Below are positions 1 to 9,295 of a stretch of DNA of 41,526 bases, piece by piece. The stretch spans positions 1 to 41,526 of the forward strand of contig NZ_WUEI01000036.1 of assembly GCF_012911025.1 (NCBI RefSeq), in the 5' to 3' direction. Below the pieces are notes generated by a model, which saw only the letters and a program-made list of their open reading frames with translations, was not told the origin of the DNA and did not search any database. Source of the DNA: Azoarcus sp. TTM-91 (GTDB lineage: Bacteria; Pseudomonadota; Gammaproteobacteria; Burkholderiales; Rhodocyclaceae). The position numbers were made by a program, and so were the translations under genes. Each line of letters starts with the position of its first letter. Positions within the stretch are counted from its first letter, which is position 1.

Positions 1-560
1 GGGCGGGAGAAGGCCCATTGCTGGCAGCGGCTGCGTATCGTCGGCAGCAGCCGGCGCGGCGCCGAGGACACCAACAGGAAGACACAGCCGGCCGGCGGCT
101 CCTCCAGCAGCTTGAGCAACGCATTGGCGGTGAAGATGTTCATCGCCTCCGCCGGATCCAGGATCACCACCCGCCGGGCGCTGTGGTGGCCGGTGACCAT
201 CAGCGCGGCCTGCAGGTCGCGTATCTGCTCGATGACGATCTGCGCCGACTTGGCCTTTTCCTTGCCGCCCTCCTTGGCGCCCTCGCCCTCCCCGCCTTCG
301 CCGGCCGGCGTCTCGGCATCGGCGGCGGGAATCACGCGGAAGAAGTCGGGATGGTTGCCGGAGAGCCGCCACTGGCAGGCCGCACAATGACCGCAGGCGT
401 GGCCGTCAGCGGCCGGCGCCTCGCACAACAGGCGGGCGGCCAGCGTCTCCGCCAGCTCGCGCTTGCCCAGCCCGCCGGGGCCGACGAAGAGCAAGGCGTG
501 CGGCAGGCGCTCGCCGAGATCGACGATGCGCTTCCAGGTCGGCTGCAGCCAGGGATGCAT
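1..560 (-). CDS. holB: DNA polymerase III delta-prime subunit (partial, C-terminus outside window)
   Basis: Clamp-loader subunit of the replicative polymerase, an AAA+ family protein that helps load the beta clamp. Reading leftward from the ATG at 560, the frame stays open to base 1, so the 3' end lies outside the window and about 186 residues are visible. The N-terminus MHPWLQPTW is followed by a P-loop-like GPGGLGKRE, a four-cysteine zinc module (C-x8-C-x2-C-x2-C), the NALLKLLEEPP stretch, and near the edge the sensor-type segment LLPTIRSRCQ typical of HolB/DnaX proteins. Its ATG shares one base with the tmk stop (TGATG), so translation is probably coupled. The mltG-tmk-holB order is widely conserved in proteobacteria. 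Identification is secure; only the C-terminal domain is unseen. Confidence 0.93.
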   Translation of the reverse strand, partial: MHPWLQPTWKRIVDLGERLPHALLFVGPGGLGKRELAETLAARLLCEAPAADGHACGHCAACQWRLSGNHPDFFRVIPAADAETPAGEGGEGEGAKEGGKEKAKSAQIVIEQIRDLQAALMVTGHHSARRVVILDPAEAMNIFTANALLKLLEEPPAGCVFLLVSSAPRRLLPTIRSRCQQWAFSR

Positions 561-1183
561 CACGCGTAACGCTCCTGCAGCAGCGCCAGCAGTTCCTCGC
601 GGATCACCGCCGGCGGGCGGTCCGCATCGATCACGCGGATGCGGCCATTGGACGCCTCCGCCCGCTCCAGGTAGGCGGCGCGCACCCGCTCGAAGAAGTC
701 GCGGCGCTCGCGCTCGAAGCGGTCCGGCGCCTCGCCGGTGCCGGCGACACGGGCGGCGGCCACCGCCGGCGGCAGGTCGAACAGCAGGGTGAGGTCGGGC
801 TGCAGGCCGGGATGCACCCAGGCTTCCAGCGCCTCGAACTTGGTCTTGTCCAGGCCGCGCCCGCCGACCTGGTAGGCATAGGTGGCGTCGGAGAAACGGT
901 CGCATACCACCCAGCGCCCTGCCGCCAGCGCGGGCAGGATGCGGGCGGCCAGGTGCTCGCGCCGGGCGGCGAACATCAGCATGGCCTCGGTTTCCAGGTC
1001 CATCGCCTCATGCAGCACCAACTCGCGCAGGCGCTCGCCCAGCGGCGTGCCACCCGGCTCCCGGCTCTGCTCCACCGCCAGCCCGCGGCCCTGCAGCCAT
1101 TCCACCGCGGCGGCGATCTGGCTGCTCTTGCCGGCGCCGTCTATGCCTTCGAAAGTGATGAAGCGCCCCTGCGCTACTGCCAT
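560..1183 (-). CDS. tmk: Thymidylate kinase
   Basis: Phosphorylates dTMP to dTDP with ATP in the cytoplasm, an essential step of dTTP synthesis. The protein begins [20 protein letters not shown], with the P-loop GIDGAGKS near residues 13-20, followed by a DR-type motif ([12 protein letters not shown]) and GGRGLD, all characteristic of Tmk. The frame is open upstream to 1273, but that start would run into mltG. The ATG at 1183 gives 207 residues, the usual family length, and leaves a 34-base gap after mltG with a GGGAAG element ahead of it, so I chose 1183. It sits between mltG and holB in one apparent transcription unit and ends in a one-base overlap with holB. Confidence 0.95.
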   Translation of the reverse strand: MAVAQGRFITFEGIDGAGKSSQIAAAVEWLQGRGLAVEQSREPGGTPLGERLRELVLHEAMDLETEAMLMFAARREHLAARILPALAAGRWVVCDRFSDATYAYQVGGRGLDKTKFEALEAWVHPGLQPDLTLLFDLPPAVAAARVAGTGEAPDRFERERRDFFERVRAAYLERAEASNGRIRVIDADRPPAVIREELLALLQERYA

Positions 1184-1217
1184 GTTGTTCTTCCCGATGT
1201 GCCGCCCGGCGTCGATT

Positions 1218-2222
1218 TCAATTGCCGCGGCCGCCGCGTTGGTAGCGGTTGACCGCCCGGTTGTGGTCGTCAAGGTTGCGCGAGAACTCGCTGCTGCCGT
1301 CCCCGCGCGAGACGAAATAGTACAGATCGGTCTGCGGCGGTCTCACCGCCGCCAGCAGGGAGTCCCGCCCCGGCATGGCGATCGGCGTCGGCGGCAGGCC
1401 GATCCGGGTGTAGGTGTTCCAGGGGTGATCCGTCTCCAGCTGGCGCTTGCGCAGGCGGCCGTCGAAGTCGCTGCCCAGGCCGTAGATCACGGTCGGGTCG
1501 GTCTGCAGCCGCATGCCCACCTTCAGCCGATTGACGAACACCGAAGCAACCAGCCCGCGGTCTTCAGGCCGGCCGGTTTCCTTCTCGATGATGGAGGCCA
1601 GGATCAGCGCCTGGTAAGGGCTGGCCAGCGGCAGCGTGGGATCGCGCTCCGCCCATACCTTCTGCAGATGCTCCTGCATGGCGCCGTAGGCGCGCTTGAA
1701 CAGGGCGATGGCGCTGGACTGCTTGTCGAACAGATAGGTATCCGGGAAGAACAGGCCTTCGGGATGGGCATCCGCCACGCCGATGCGCTGCAGCAGCTCG
1801 GCGTCCGTCAAGCCTGCACTGTCCGGCTTCAGGTTGGGATTGGACTCCACCGCGTCGCGCATCTGGCGGAAGGTCCAGCCCTCCACCACCAGCAGTTCGC
1901 CCTGGGAAACGTCGCCGGCGGAGAGCTTGAGGATGAGTTCCCACGGCGTGACGCCGGTATGCACTTCGTAGCTGCCGGCCTTGATGGACTGCGCCTTGCC
2001 ACTGAGCCGCGCCATCCAGTACAGCGCCGCCGGCTCTATCGGCACACCGGCGCGGGCGATGGCATTGGCCGCCTGGCGCATGTTGTAACCGCGCTCCACG
2101 GTGAAATCCAGCGGCTCGGTCGGCAGCGGCAGCGCGCGATGGGCGTACCACCAGGCGCCGCCGGCGGCCAGCGCGGCCAGCAGGCAGGCGAGGAGCAAGA
2201 GTCGGAACAGGAAACGCTTCAT
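1218..2222 (-). CDS. mltG: Endolytic murein transglycosylase MltG (YceG family)
   Basis: Inner-membrane lytic transglycosylase that cleaves nascent peptidoglycan strands and probably ends their elongation. Residues 5-25 form one hydrophobic anchor. The rest is periplasmic: a LysM-like region (about 35-100), then the YceG catalytic domain containing ASIIEKETG. The Glu at about residue 213 corresponds to the catalytic E218 of E. coli MltG. The downstream [18 protein letters not shown] and the late GLPPTPI segment are also family hallmarks. The frame is open to 2315, but the first 31 codons would encode an atypical Pro/Ala stretch before the membrane anchor. The ATG at 2222 gives 334 residues, close to the E. 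coli 340, although no clear Shine-Dalgarno sequence precedes it. First gene of mltG-tmk-holB. Confidence 0.93.
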   Translation of the reverse strand: MKRFLFRLLLLACLLAALAAGGAWWYAHRALPLPTEPLDFTVERGYNMRQAANAIARAGVPIEPAALYWMARLSGKAQSIKAGSYEVHTGVTPWELILKLSAGDVSQGELLVVEGWTFRQMRDAVESNPNLKPDSAGLTDAELLQRIGVADAHPEGLFFPDTYLFDKQSSAIALFKRAYGAMQEHLQKVWAERDPTLPLASPYQALILASIIEKETGRPEDRGLVASVFVNRLKVGMRLQTDPTVIYGLGSDFDGRLRKRQLETDHPWNTYTRIGLPPTPIAMPGRDSLLAAVRPPQTDLYYFVSRGDGSSEFSRNLDDHNRAVNRYQRGGRGN

Positions 2223-2303
2223 GCAGAACGAAAGGACCAAGGCCGCGGCAGCAGGCGCGCGCGCCGGAGGCGCGGACAGGCTGCCGCCCTGCGGCGGGGC
2301 CCT

Positions 2304-2331
2304 ATAATACTTCATCGCTCAGCAGGCCCAA
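2304..2331 (-). promoter_or_regulatory. Candidate sigma-70 promoter of mltG-tmk-holB, overlapping a plus-strand -10
   Basis: On the minus strand TTGGGC (2331-2326) is followed after 16 bases by TATTAT (2309-2304), about 80 bases upstream of the mltG ATG. The same bases read on the plus strand contain a perfect TATAAT (2303-2308) pointing toward ygfZ, but with no good -35 element. The divergent ygfZ and mltG units may therefore share one AT-rich core in a very GC-rich background. Seen by eye only. Confidence 0.4.
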
Positions 2332-2433
2332 CCTACAGCCTTCTCTGCGACCGACTATGCCGATCTACGTATCGCCTGCCGGGTTCTGGCCCTCATCGAA
2401 CCCGCTTCCGCAACCCTTATCGAGAACCGAAAA

Positions 2434-3471
2434 ATGACCAGCTGGACTGACTACCTCGCCCAACAGGGCGCCTCCGTCGACACCGACGCCCGCCCCACCC
2501 TGCGCTTCGGCGCCGCCGCCGACGAAGCCCGCGTCGCGGGTGAACAGACGGTTGCCGTTCCCCTGCTCCACCTTGGGCTGATACGCAGCGTCGGCCCGGA
2601 ATCCGCGCCCTTCCTGCACAACCTGTTTTCCAACGATGTGAACAAGCTGGCCGCGGGCCAGGCGCAGTGGAACAGCTTCAACACCCCCAAGGGCCGTATG
2701 CTCGCCAGCCTGCTGCTGTGGCCTGAAGGCGAAGGCCATGCGCTGGTCGCCAGCGCCGACATCGTGCCGGCGCTGGCGAAGAAGCTGTCGATGTATATCC
2801 TGCGCAGCAAGGTGAAGCTGGCCGACGCTAGTGCGGAGACCGCGCTGATCGGCCTCTCCGGCGCCAACGCCGCCACCCTCCTCGGCCGTGCCGGCCTGCC
2901 GCTGCCCGAGGGCGGCATGCAGCAGGCGGAAGCGAACGGCGTGCGCGTCGTGCGCCTGCAGGACGATCTCTACCTGCTCGCCGTCGCCACCGATGCCGCC
3001 GCGGCCACCTTCGGCGCCCTGCTCGAAGCCGGCGCCGCCAAGGCCGGCACCGCCGCCTGGGAACTGGCGACGATACGCGCCGGCCTGCCGCTGGTCACGG
3101 CGGCCACCCAGGAGGAATTCGTCGCCCAGATGCTCAACTACGAGGTCATCGGCGGCGTCAATTTCAAGAAGGGCTGCTACCCCGGCCAGGAAATCGTCGC
3201 CCGCACCCAGTACCTGGGCAAGCTGAAGAAGCGGATGTACCGGGTGGCCGGCGATGCTGGCGCCCTGCCCGCGGCCGGCAGCGATCTCTACGCACCGGAT
3301 TTCGGCGACCAATCCGCCGGCAAGCTGGTGAACGTCGCGCCCTCGCCTGCCGGCGGCTTCGAGGCCCTGGCGGTGCTGCAGAGCAGCAGCGCCGAAGCCG
3401 GCGAAATCCACCTCGGCAACCCCAGCGGCCCGCTGCTGAAGCTGCTGGAACTTCCCTACGCCCTGCCCTGA
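2434..3471 (+). CDS. ygfZ: YgfZ/GcvT folate-binding protein (Fe-S cluster maintenance)
   Basis: Member of the GcvT-like YgfZ (IBA57-type) family. These proteins bind tetrahydrofolate and support assembly or repair of certain Fe-S enzymes, including MiaB-type tRNA modification. The diagnostic motif KGCYPGQE is present, with the redox-active cysteine near residue 248, followed by IVARTQYLGKLKKR. Length is 345 residues (E. coli 326). The ATG at 2434 follows a purine-rich GAGAACCGAAAA and lies 210 bases from the divergent mltG, an arrangement seen in many betaproteobacteria. Genes at 3489 and 3785 follow closely and probably form one transcript with it. An Fe-S maintenance role fits the Fe-S-rich formate dehydrogenase encoded later in the window, but that link is only contextual. 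Confidence 0.92.
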   Translation: MTSWTDYLAQQGASVDTDARPTLRFGAAADEARVAGEQTVAVPLLHLGLIRSVGPESAPFLHNLFSNDVNKLAAGQAQWNSFNTPKGRMLASLLLWPEGEGHALVASADIVPALAKKLSMYILRSKVKLADASAETALIGLSGANAATLLGRAGLPLPEGGMQQAEANGVRVVRLQDDLYLLAVATDAAAATFGALLEAGAAKAGTAAWELATIRAGLPLVTAATQEEFVAQMLNYEVIGGVNFKKGCYPGQEIVARTQYLGKLKKRMYRVAGDAGALPAAGSDLYAPDFGDQSAGKLVNVAPSPAGGFEALAVLQSSSAEAGEIHLGNPSGPLLKLLELPYALP

Positions 3472-3488
3472 ACCAGACAGAGACGCTC

Positions 3489-3794
3489 ATGAACGCCACC
3501 CCGGTCCCGCTGCGCTACTACATCTATTACCGCGTTCGGGCGGACATCGATCCGGTCGATGCCCGCGCCACCATACGGGCGATGCAAGCGGTGATCGCCC
3601 GCCGCAGCGGCATCGCCGGCAGGCTGCTGGAACGGGTGAACGACGAGCACACCTGGATGGAAGTGTACGAAGGCGACGGCGTCGCCGAAGCCTTCGAGAC
3701 CGCGCTGAAGGAAGAAGCAGAGGCACACCAGGTGGTGGTCTTGGTGGAAGAAGGCACCGTGCGCCACCTGGAGCGCTTCCGCGAATGTGTCTGA
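3489..3794 (+). CDS. DUF4936 family protein
   Basis: Small protein of 101 residues resembling the betaproteobacterial DUF4936 family, whose function is unknown. It begins with a YYIYYRV strand, contains a GRLLERVNDEHTWMEVYEG segment, and ends VRHLERFRECV. The alternating strands and helices suggest a compact alpha/beta or ferredoxin-like fold. No signal peptide or membrane segment is visible. It starts 17 bases after ygfZ, and its last 10 bases overlap the start of the NRDE gene, implying co-translation of the trio. The family name is from memory of the motif pattern; the coding call is secure from operon spacing. Confidence 0.82.
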   Translation: MNATPVPLRYYIYYRVRADIDPVDARATIRAMQAVIARRSGIAGRLLERVNDEHTWMEVYEGDGVAEAFETALKEEAEAHQVVVLVEEGTVRHLERFRECV

Positions 3795-4564
3795 TCCTGC
3801 TGGCCTGGCAGGCTCACCCCGACTACCCGCTGATCGTCGCCGGCAACCGGGACGAATTCCTTGCCCGCCCAGCCTCGCCGGCGCACTGGTGGACCGATGC
3901 GCCGGCGCTGCTCGCCGGCCGCGACCTGGAGGCCGGCGGCACCTGGATGGGCCTCTCCCGCGGCGGCCGCTTCGCCGCGCTGACCAACTACCGCGATCCC
4001 AGCCAGCACCGCCCCGGCCTGCCCTCGCGCGGGCAACTGGTGCGCAATGCGCTGGAGAGCGACACCGGCACGCTGGCGACGCTGGAGGCGATCGCCACCG
4101 ACAGTGCCCGCTACGCCGGTTTCAGCCTGCTGGTATGCGATGGCCGCGAACTCGGCATCCATGAAAGCGTGGGCGGCGCGGTCCGCCTGCTGGCGCCGGG
4201 CATCTACGGCCTCTCCAACCATCTGCTGGACACCCCGTGGCCGAAGGTGAAGCGCAGCCGCGAGCGCTTCATCGCCGCCCTGCAGGGCGAGCCGGACGCG
4301 GATGCCATCCTTGCCGCGCTGCGCGACCCCACGCCGGCCGCGGACAGCCACCTGCCCGCAACCGGCGTCAGCCTGGAATGGGAGCGCCACCTGTCGCCCG
4401 CCTTCATCCGCGCGCCGGGCTACGGCACCCGCTGCACCAGCCTGATCATGTTCCATCGTGAGGGCGAAGTGCGCTTCCGCGAGTGGACCTGGCGCGACGA
4501 CGGCGGATTGGCTAGCGAGGTGGAACATCGCTACCGCCTGGCCACCACCGCCGACGAGGGCTGA
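3785..4564 (+). CDS. NRDE family protein (TANGO2 homologue)
   Basis: Protein of 259 residues starting MCLILLAW, with the family-defining NRDEF motif at about residues 21-25 (AGNRDEFLARP). A Cys right after the initiator Met is typical of NRDE/TANGO2 proteins and resembles the exposed N-terminal nucleophile of Ntn hydrolases. Later family landmarks are GGTWMGLS, FAALTNYRDP and YGLSNHLLDTPWPKV. The biochemical role in bacteria is not settled; eukaryotic TANGO2 has been linked to Golgi organisation and to lipid or heme handling. The ATG lies inside the end of the DUF4936 gene (10-base overlap). Cytoplasmic, with no signal peptide. Confidence 0.9.
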   Translation: MCLILLAWQAHPDYPLIVAGNRDEFLARPASPAHWWTDAPALLAGRDLEAGGTWMGLSRGGRFAALTNYRDPSQHRPGLPSRGQLVRNALESDTGTLATLEAIATDSARYAGFSLLVCDGRELGIHESVGGAVRLLAPGIYGLSNHLLDTPWPKVKRSRERFIAALQGEPDADAILAALRDPTPAADSHLPATGVSLEWERHLSPAFIRAPGYGTRCTSLIMFHREGEVRFREWTWRDDGGLASEVEHRYRLATTADEG

Positions 4565-4630
4565 GCCAAGGCGCACGCCCGCAGCACCGGGGCGTCGTCA
4601 CCGCAACGCGACAACTCCGCCAACGCCGGC

Positions 4631-5065
4631 TCACCCGCTCAGCCGGCGCCGCATCGTCCGGTGGGGAATCCCCGCATCCATGAAGACCTCGCCTTCGGCG
4701 GCAAAGCCGTGAGCAGCATAGAAAGGCTCCGCCTGCACCTGGGCGTTGAGCACCGCCGCCTCGAAACCCTGCCGCCGCGCCTCTGCCACCAGCGCTTCCA
4801 GCACCCTGCCGCCCAGACCGCGGCAGCGCCACTTTGCCGCCACCGCCATCCGCCCGATGTGGCCATCCGGCAGCAGGCGGCCGGTGGCGACTACCCGGCC
4901 ATCCGCCAGGCGCAGTAACGCGTGCCGGCATACCGGGTCGAACTCGTCCCGTTCCAGCTCGAGCGGTACGCCCTGCTCGACGACGAAGACCTGCTCGCGC
5001 AGCGGCAGGGCCAGCGCCTCGGCCTCACGCCAGTCCAGCAGGCTCAGTTCCAGCCCATCGCTCAT
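4631..5065 (-). CDS. GNAT family N-acetyltransferase
   Basis: Acetyl-CoA-dependent acyltransferase of 144 residues; substrate not predictable. The acetyl-CoA pyrophosphate loop is the RCRGLGGRVLEALV segment (R-x-x-G-x-G type), preceded by the strand IGRMAVAAKW and followed by a C-terminal AEPFYAAHGF segment, as in ElaA-like GNATs. The N-terminal part (ALPLREQVFVVEQGVPLELE) resembles ElaA/YjcF-type enzymes. A longer open frame exists upstream to 5263, but it overlaps the transpeptidase gene. The ATG at 5065 lies just beyond that gene's stop (5073) with a weak GAATGAG element. It is the last gene of tadA-LDT-GNAT. Confidence 0.87.
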   Translation of the reverse strand: MSDGLELSLLDWREAEALALPLREQVFVVEQGVPLELERDEFDPVCRHALLRLADGRVVATGRLLPDGHIGRMAVAAKWRCRGLGGRVLEALVAEARRQGFEAAVLNAQVQAEPFYAAHGFAAEGEVFMDAGIPHRTMRRRLSG

Positions 5066-5072
5066 TCGACGC

Positions 5073-5552
5073 TCATTCCACAATCTCCACCGGAGTCCCC
5101 GGCCGCACCAGCGCGAACAGCTCCAGCACGTCGCGGTTGCGCATGCGCACACAGCCGTGGGAATGCGGCTCGCCCATGGGCTGGTCCTCGCCGGTACCGT
5201 GGATATAGATATAGCGCCGCATGCTGTCCACCGGGCCCAGGCGATTGCGCCCCGGCTCCTCACCGCACAGCCACAGGATGCGCGACAGGATCCAGTCGCG
5301 CTCCGGATGCGCCGCGGCCAGCTCGGGCGACCAGCACTCCCCCGTCGGCCGGCGGCCCCGGAAAACCGCGCCCGCCGGTTGGCCCGCGCCTATCAGCGCC
5401 CGGATGCGATGCCGTCCGCGTGGTGTCTGCAGGCTGCCGCTCTGCTCGCCCGCGCCCTTCGCCGAGGTGGACACCAAGTAGCGCCGTATGCAGGCGCCGT
5501 CATGGCCGAACAGGGAAAGCCGCTGCTTGCCGAGGTCGATGCGGATCCGCAT
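5073..5552 (-). CDS. L,D-transpeptidase (YkuD domain), no signal peptide
   Basis: YkuD-fold cysteine enzyme of 159 residues. Family members form 3-3 peptidoglycan cross-links, attach lipoproteins to murein, or trim it. The active-site signature is intact: His118 (IHGT), then SHGCVRM at about 131-137 with Cys134 as nucleophile and Arg136. The N-terminal strands (MRIRIDLGKQRLSLF) begin the domain at once. No signal peptide or transmembrane segment is visible, although the substrate is periplasmic, so export or an alternative role is open. The ATG lies one base after the tadA stop, so the two are co-translated. The short leaderless form could be a distinct subfamily. Confidence 0.88.
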   Translation of the reverse strand: MRIRIDLGKQRLSLFGHDGACIRRYLVSTSAKGAGEQSGSLQTPRGRHRIRALIGAGQPAGAVFRGRRPTGECWSPELAAAHPERDWILSRILWLCGEEPGRNRLGPVDSMRRYIYIHGTGEDQPMGEPHSHGCVRMRNRDVLELFALVRPGTPVEIVE

Positions 5553-5553
5553 G

Positions 5554-6136
<583 letters not shown>

Positions 6137-6160
6137 CGACCACCGTAAGATGCGCTCAAC

Positions 6161-7930
6161 ATGGGGCCCGATATGCCAACAACAGCACCCACCCCCTCAG
6201 AGACCGTCAAACTCAGACACCTCGGCCGCTGGCAGAGCGTGGCGCTTTATTTCGCCGCTGCGCTGGCATGGCTGGCGATATGCAGCCGGCTGCCCGAAGC
6301 CCATGCCGACGCCTGGCGCACCGCCGGCCTGCTGGCGATAGGCGCGCTGGCGCTCTCCTGTTCCTGGCGCCGCCCCCTGCCAGCACAATCGGTGCCGCCC
6401 GCCGCGGCCACCCTCAAGCTGGCGCAGCGGCTGGACGAGGAGGCCGAGCGCTACCGCGTGTTGGTGGAGAGTTCGCCGGTCGGCATCCTGCACTACGACA
6501 AACAGCTGAAGATCACTCAGCACAACAGCCGCCTGAGCAAGCTGCTGCAAGTGCCCGGCGACGCTCTGCTCGGCCTGGAGATGGGCCGCTTGCAGGACCA
6601 GCGCGTGCTGCCCGCACTGCGGGCCGCGCTGGCGGGAGAGTCCGGCCGCTACGACGGCGCCTACCACGTCACCCAGTCCAGCCGCCGCCTGCGGGTGCGG
6701 CTGCGCACCGCGCCGGTCTACGGGCCGGACCGCCGCATCACGGGCGGGGTCGCCATCGTCGAGGACATTACCGCCCAGTACGAAGCCGAAGCCATGCTGC
6801 ACGACAGCGAGGCCCGCTACGCCCTGGCGATGCGCGGCACCAACGAAGGGCTGTGGGACTGGAGCCCGGCGAGCGACGACCTCTTCCTCTCCAGCCGCCT
6901 GGTGGAAATGCTGGGCATGCAGGGCGAGCACCTGCGCACCAATGGCCAGGACTGGCTGGCCCGCCTGCATCCTGAGGACGCCGGCCGTTTCAGCCTCACC
7001 CTGATAGAACACCTGAAGGGTCAAACCCCCCACTTCGAATGCGAATACCGCGTGCGTGACGCCGCTGGCGAATGGCGCTGGGTGTTGGCGCGCGGCCTGG
7101 CGCAGATAGACGACAACGGCCAGGCCTACCGCATGGTGGGCTCGGTGGGCGACATCACCCCACGCAAGGCCGCCGAGGCTGAGTTGCAGGCGCTCAACCG
7201 CGAGCTGGAATCCCGCGTCACCGAACGCACGGCGCAGATGACCACCGCCCTCGCCGAGCTGGAGTCCTTCAGCTACTCGGTTTCCCACGATCTGCGGGCA
7301 CCGCTGCGCGCCATCGACGGCTACGGCGCCATCCTCTCCTCCGACCATTCTGACGTGTTGGGCGAAGACGCCCGACACCTGCTGCAGCGCATGCGGGCCG
7401 CCGCCCAGCGCATGGGCGGCCTGATCGACGATCTGCTCAACCTCGCCCATGTTTCCCGCCAGGCCATAAAGCGTGAGCCGGTGAACATCAGCGAACTGGC
7501 GATCGAGGTGATCGCCGAACTGCGCATGACCGATCCCTTGCGTTCGCTGGAAATCAGCATCCAGCCCGGCCTCACCGCCGACGCCGACCCCGGCCTCAGC
7601 CGCATCCTGTTGCGCAACCTGCTGGGCAATGCCTGGAAATTCACCGCACGCAATCCGGCGGCGCGAATCGACGTGCACAGCGAGGGAGCTGGCGATGGAG
7701 CAGGCGCATTGCGCATCTGCGTGGAGGACAACGGCGCCGGCTTCGACATGCGTTACGCCGACAAGCTCTTCGTGCCTTTCCAGCGCCTGCACCACGAGCG
7801 CGATTTCGAAGGCTCCGGCATCGGCCTGGCGACGGTAGCGCGCATCGTTCATCGCCACGGCGGCGAGATAGGCGCCGTCGGCGAGCCCGGCAAAGGCGCC
7901 CGCTTCTATTTCAGCCTTGGCCCGGGCTGA
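6161..7930 (+). CDS. Orphan membrane sensor histidine kinase (PAS-PAS-HisKA-HATPase)
   Basis: Membrane-anchored kinase of 589 residues. Two hydrophobic segments lie at about 26-44 and 54-68. They are followed by PAS1 (about 93-205, from RYRVLVESSPVGIL to DITAQY), PAS2 with PAC (about 215-335, ending VGSVGDITPRKAAE), a coiled-coil linker, HisKA (SYSVSHDLRAPL, phospho-acceptor His376) and a HATPase domain (N box LLGNAWKFT, G1 DNGAGF, G2 GSGIGLA). The SHDLRAPLRAIDGY form is typical of phytochrome-like (Cph1-type) kinases. Signal unknown; no cofactor ligand is evident. No response regulator is adjacent, so its partner must be elsewhere. An alternative ATG at 6173 has a GGGG six bases upstream and would shorten the protein by four residues. 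Confidence 0.93.
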   Translation: MGPDMPTTAPTPSETVKLRHLGRWQSVALYFAAALAWLAICSRLPEAHADAWRTAGLLAIGALALSCSWRRPLPAQSVPPAAATLKLAQRLDEEAERYRVLVESSPVGILHYDKQLKITQHNSRLSKLLQVPGDALLGLEMGRLQDQRVLPALRAALAGESGRYDGAYHVTQSSRRLRVRLRTAPVYGPDRRITGGVAIVEDITAQYEAEAMLHDSEARYALAMRGTNEGLWDWSPASDDLFLSSRLVEMLGMQGEHLRTNGQDWLARLHPEDAGRFSLTLIEHLKGQTPHFECEYRVRDAAGEWRWVLARGLAQIDDNGQAYRMVGSVGDITPRKAAEAELQALNRELESRVTERTAQMTTALAELESFSYSVSHDLRAPLRAIDGYGAILSSDHSDVLGEDARHLLQRMRAAAQRMGGLIDDLLNLAHVSRQAIKREPVNISELAIEVIAELRMTDPLRSLEISIQPGLTADADPGLSRILLRNLLGNAWKFTARNPAARIDVHSEGAGDGAGALRICVEDNGAGFDMRYADKLFVPFQRLHHERDFEGSGIGLATVARIVHRHGGEIGAVGEPGKGARFYFSLGPG

Positions 7931-7944
7931 GCGCATGAGAGCAT

Positions 7945-7980
7945 GAAGAAAAGCCGCTGGGTCATCCCCCCCAGCGGCCC
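7945..7980 (-). terminator. Rho-independent terminator of adhP
   Basis: GCCGCTGGG (7953-7961) and CCCAGCGGC (7970-7978) form a perfect 9-bp stem with an 8-base loop. Read on the minus strand the stem is followed by TTTTCTTC, so it terminates transcripts coming from adhP, whose stop is about 105 bases upstream. On the plus strand no T run follows. Confidence 0.8.
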
Positions 7981-8082
7981 TCCCTGGCAGCCCTCTCGCC
8001 ATCCTGCCGGCCCAGGAGCGGGGCGCAGCAGGCCAGGCCCCTGCTTCGCTTCCCCGCTGCCTCGCCTGCTCCGGCCGTCTCG

Positions 8083-9105
8083 CTACAGCGTCAGCACCAC
8101 GCGGCCGTCGATGCGCCCTTCCTTCATGCGGGCGAAGATGGTGTTGATGTTCTCCAGCCTGTCGGTGCTGAAGTGGGAGGCCACCTTGCCCTCGCCCGCA
8201 AAGGCCAGCGCCTCTTCCAGGTCCTTGCGGGTGCCCACGATGGAGCCGCGCACCGTCTTGGCGTTCAGCACCACGTCGAAGATCGGCAGGCCGAAGTCCC
8301 CGGGCGGCAGGCCGACCAGCGACATCGTCCCGCGCTTGTGCAGCATGCCGACCGCCTGGGCGAAGGCGCTGCGCGATACTGCCGTCACCAGCACGCCGTG
8401 GGCGCCGCGGATCTGCGCCTGCACGGTTGCCACCGGGTCGCTGGTGGCGGCGTTGATGACTTCGTCCGCCCCCAGGCTGCGGGCCAGCGCCAGCTTGTCG
8501 TCGGCCACATCCACCGCGATCACATGGAAGCCCATGGCCTTGGCGTACTGCACCGCCATGTGGCCGAGGCCGCCGATGCCGGAGATCGCAACCCAGTCGC
8601 CCGGCTTGCAGTCCAGCACCTTCAGGCCCTTGTAGACGGTGACGCCGGCGCACAGCACTGGCGAAGCCGGTGCAAACGCCAGCCCATCCGGCAGGCGGCC
8701 CACGTAGTTGGGATCGGCCAACACGTATTCGGCGTAGCCGCCGTTCACGGTGTAGCCGGTCATCTGCTGTTCGTCGCACAGGGTTTCCCAACCGGTGAGG
8801 CAGTGCTCGCAATGCCCGCAGGCGGTGTGCAGCCAGGGCACGCCGACGCGGTCGCCCTCGCGCACATGGCTCACGCCTTCGCCAACGGCGGCAACGTAAC
8901 CGACGCCCTCATGCCCCGGGATGAAGGGAAGGCTGGGCTTCACCGGCCAGTCGCCGTCGGCGGCATGCAGGTCGGTATGGCAGACGCCGGAGGCAACGAC
9001 CTTGACCAGCACCTGGCCACTCCCGACTTCGGGTACTGGCACCTCCTCGATCTGCAGCGGTGCGCCGAAGGAATGGACGACGGCGGCTTTCATTTTCGTG
9101 GCCAT
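8083..9105 (-). CDS. adhP: Zinc-dependent alcohol dehydrogenase, AdhP type
   Basis: Medium-chain NAD-dependent alcohol dehydrogenase of 340 residues (E. coli AdhP 336), interconverting primary alcohols and aldehydes in the cytoplasm. Catalytic zinc ligands are visible in GVCHTDLHA (Cys42) and GHEGVG (His65-Glu66). The structural zinc site is CGHCEHCLTGWETLC (Cys96, 99, 102, 110). The Rossmann motif is GIGGLGHMAVQYAKAMG. The frame is open to 9192, but the ATG at 9105 has a good GAGGAG Shine-Dalgarno sequence eight bases upstream and starts at the family-typical MATKMKAAVV. Monocistronic, with its own terminator at 7945-7980. Substrate range cannot be read from sequence. Confidence 0.94.
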   Translation of the reverse strand: MATKMKAAVVHSFGAPLQIEEVPVPEVGSGQVLVKVVASGVCHTDLHAADGDWPVKPSLPFIPGHEGVGYVAAVGEGVSHVREGDRVGVPWLHTACGHCEHCLTGWETLCDEQQMTGYTVNGGYAEYVLADPNYVGRLPDGLAFAPASPVLCAGVTVYKGLKVLDCKPGDWVAISGIGGLGHMAVQYAKAMGFHVIAVDVADDKLALARSLGADEVINAATSDPVATVQAQIRGAHGVLVTAVSRSAFAQAVGMLHKRGTMSLVGLPPGDFGLPIFDVVLNAKTVRGSIVGTRKDLEEALAFAGEGKVASHFSTDRLENINTIFARMKEGRIDGRVVLTL

Positions 9106-9295
9106 GATGGACTCCTCGAAGATGACGGGAACGCTTGTTTTTGCCGGTTTCAGCATAGACCGCCCACATCGAGGCGCCATGATCACGGTCAAGAACCGGC
9201 CAAGGGTGTGGTGCTAAAACGAAACTGCGATCCGCTCAACAGCGTCGCGGCAGCGCTCACGAGGCGCTGCTTCCCAACGCATCGGAGGTAGAAAA

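Noticed and set aside
6197..8812. 871-codon minus-strand open frame opposite the histidine kinase
   Set aside because: Antisense shadow of a high-GC gene: composition rich in Gly, His, Gln and Arg, no domain motifs, and it crosses two real genes.
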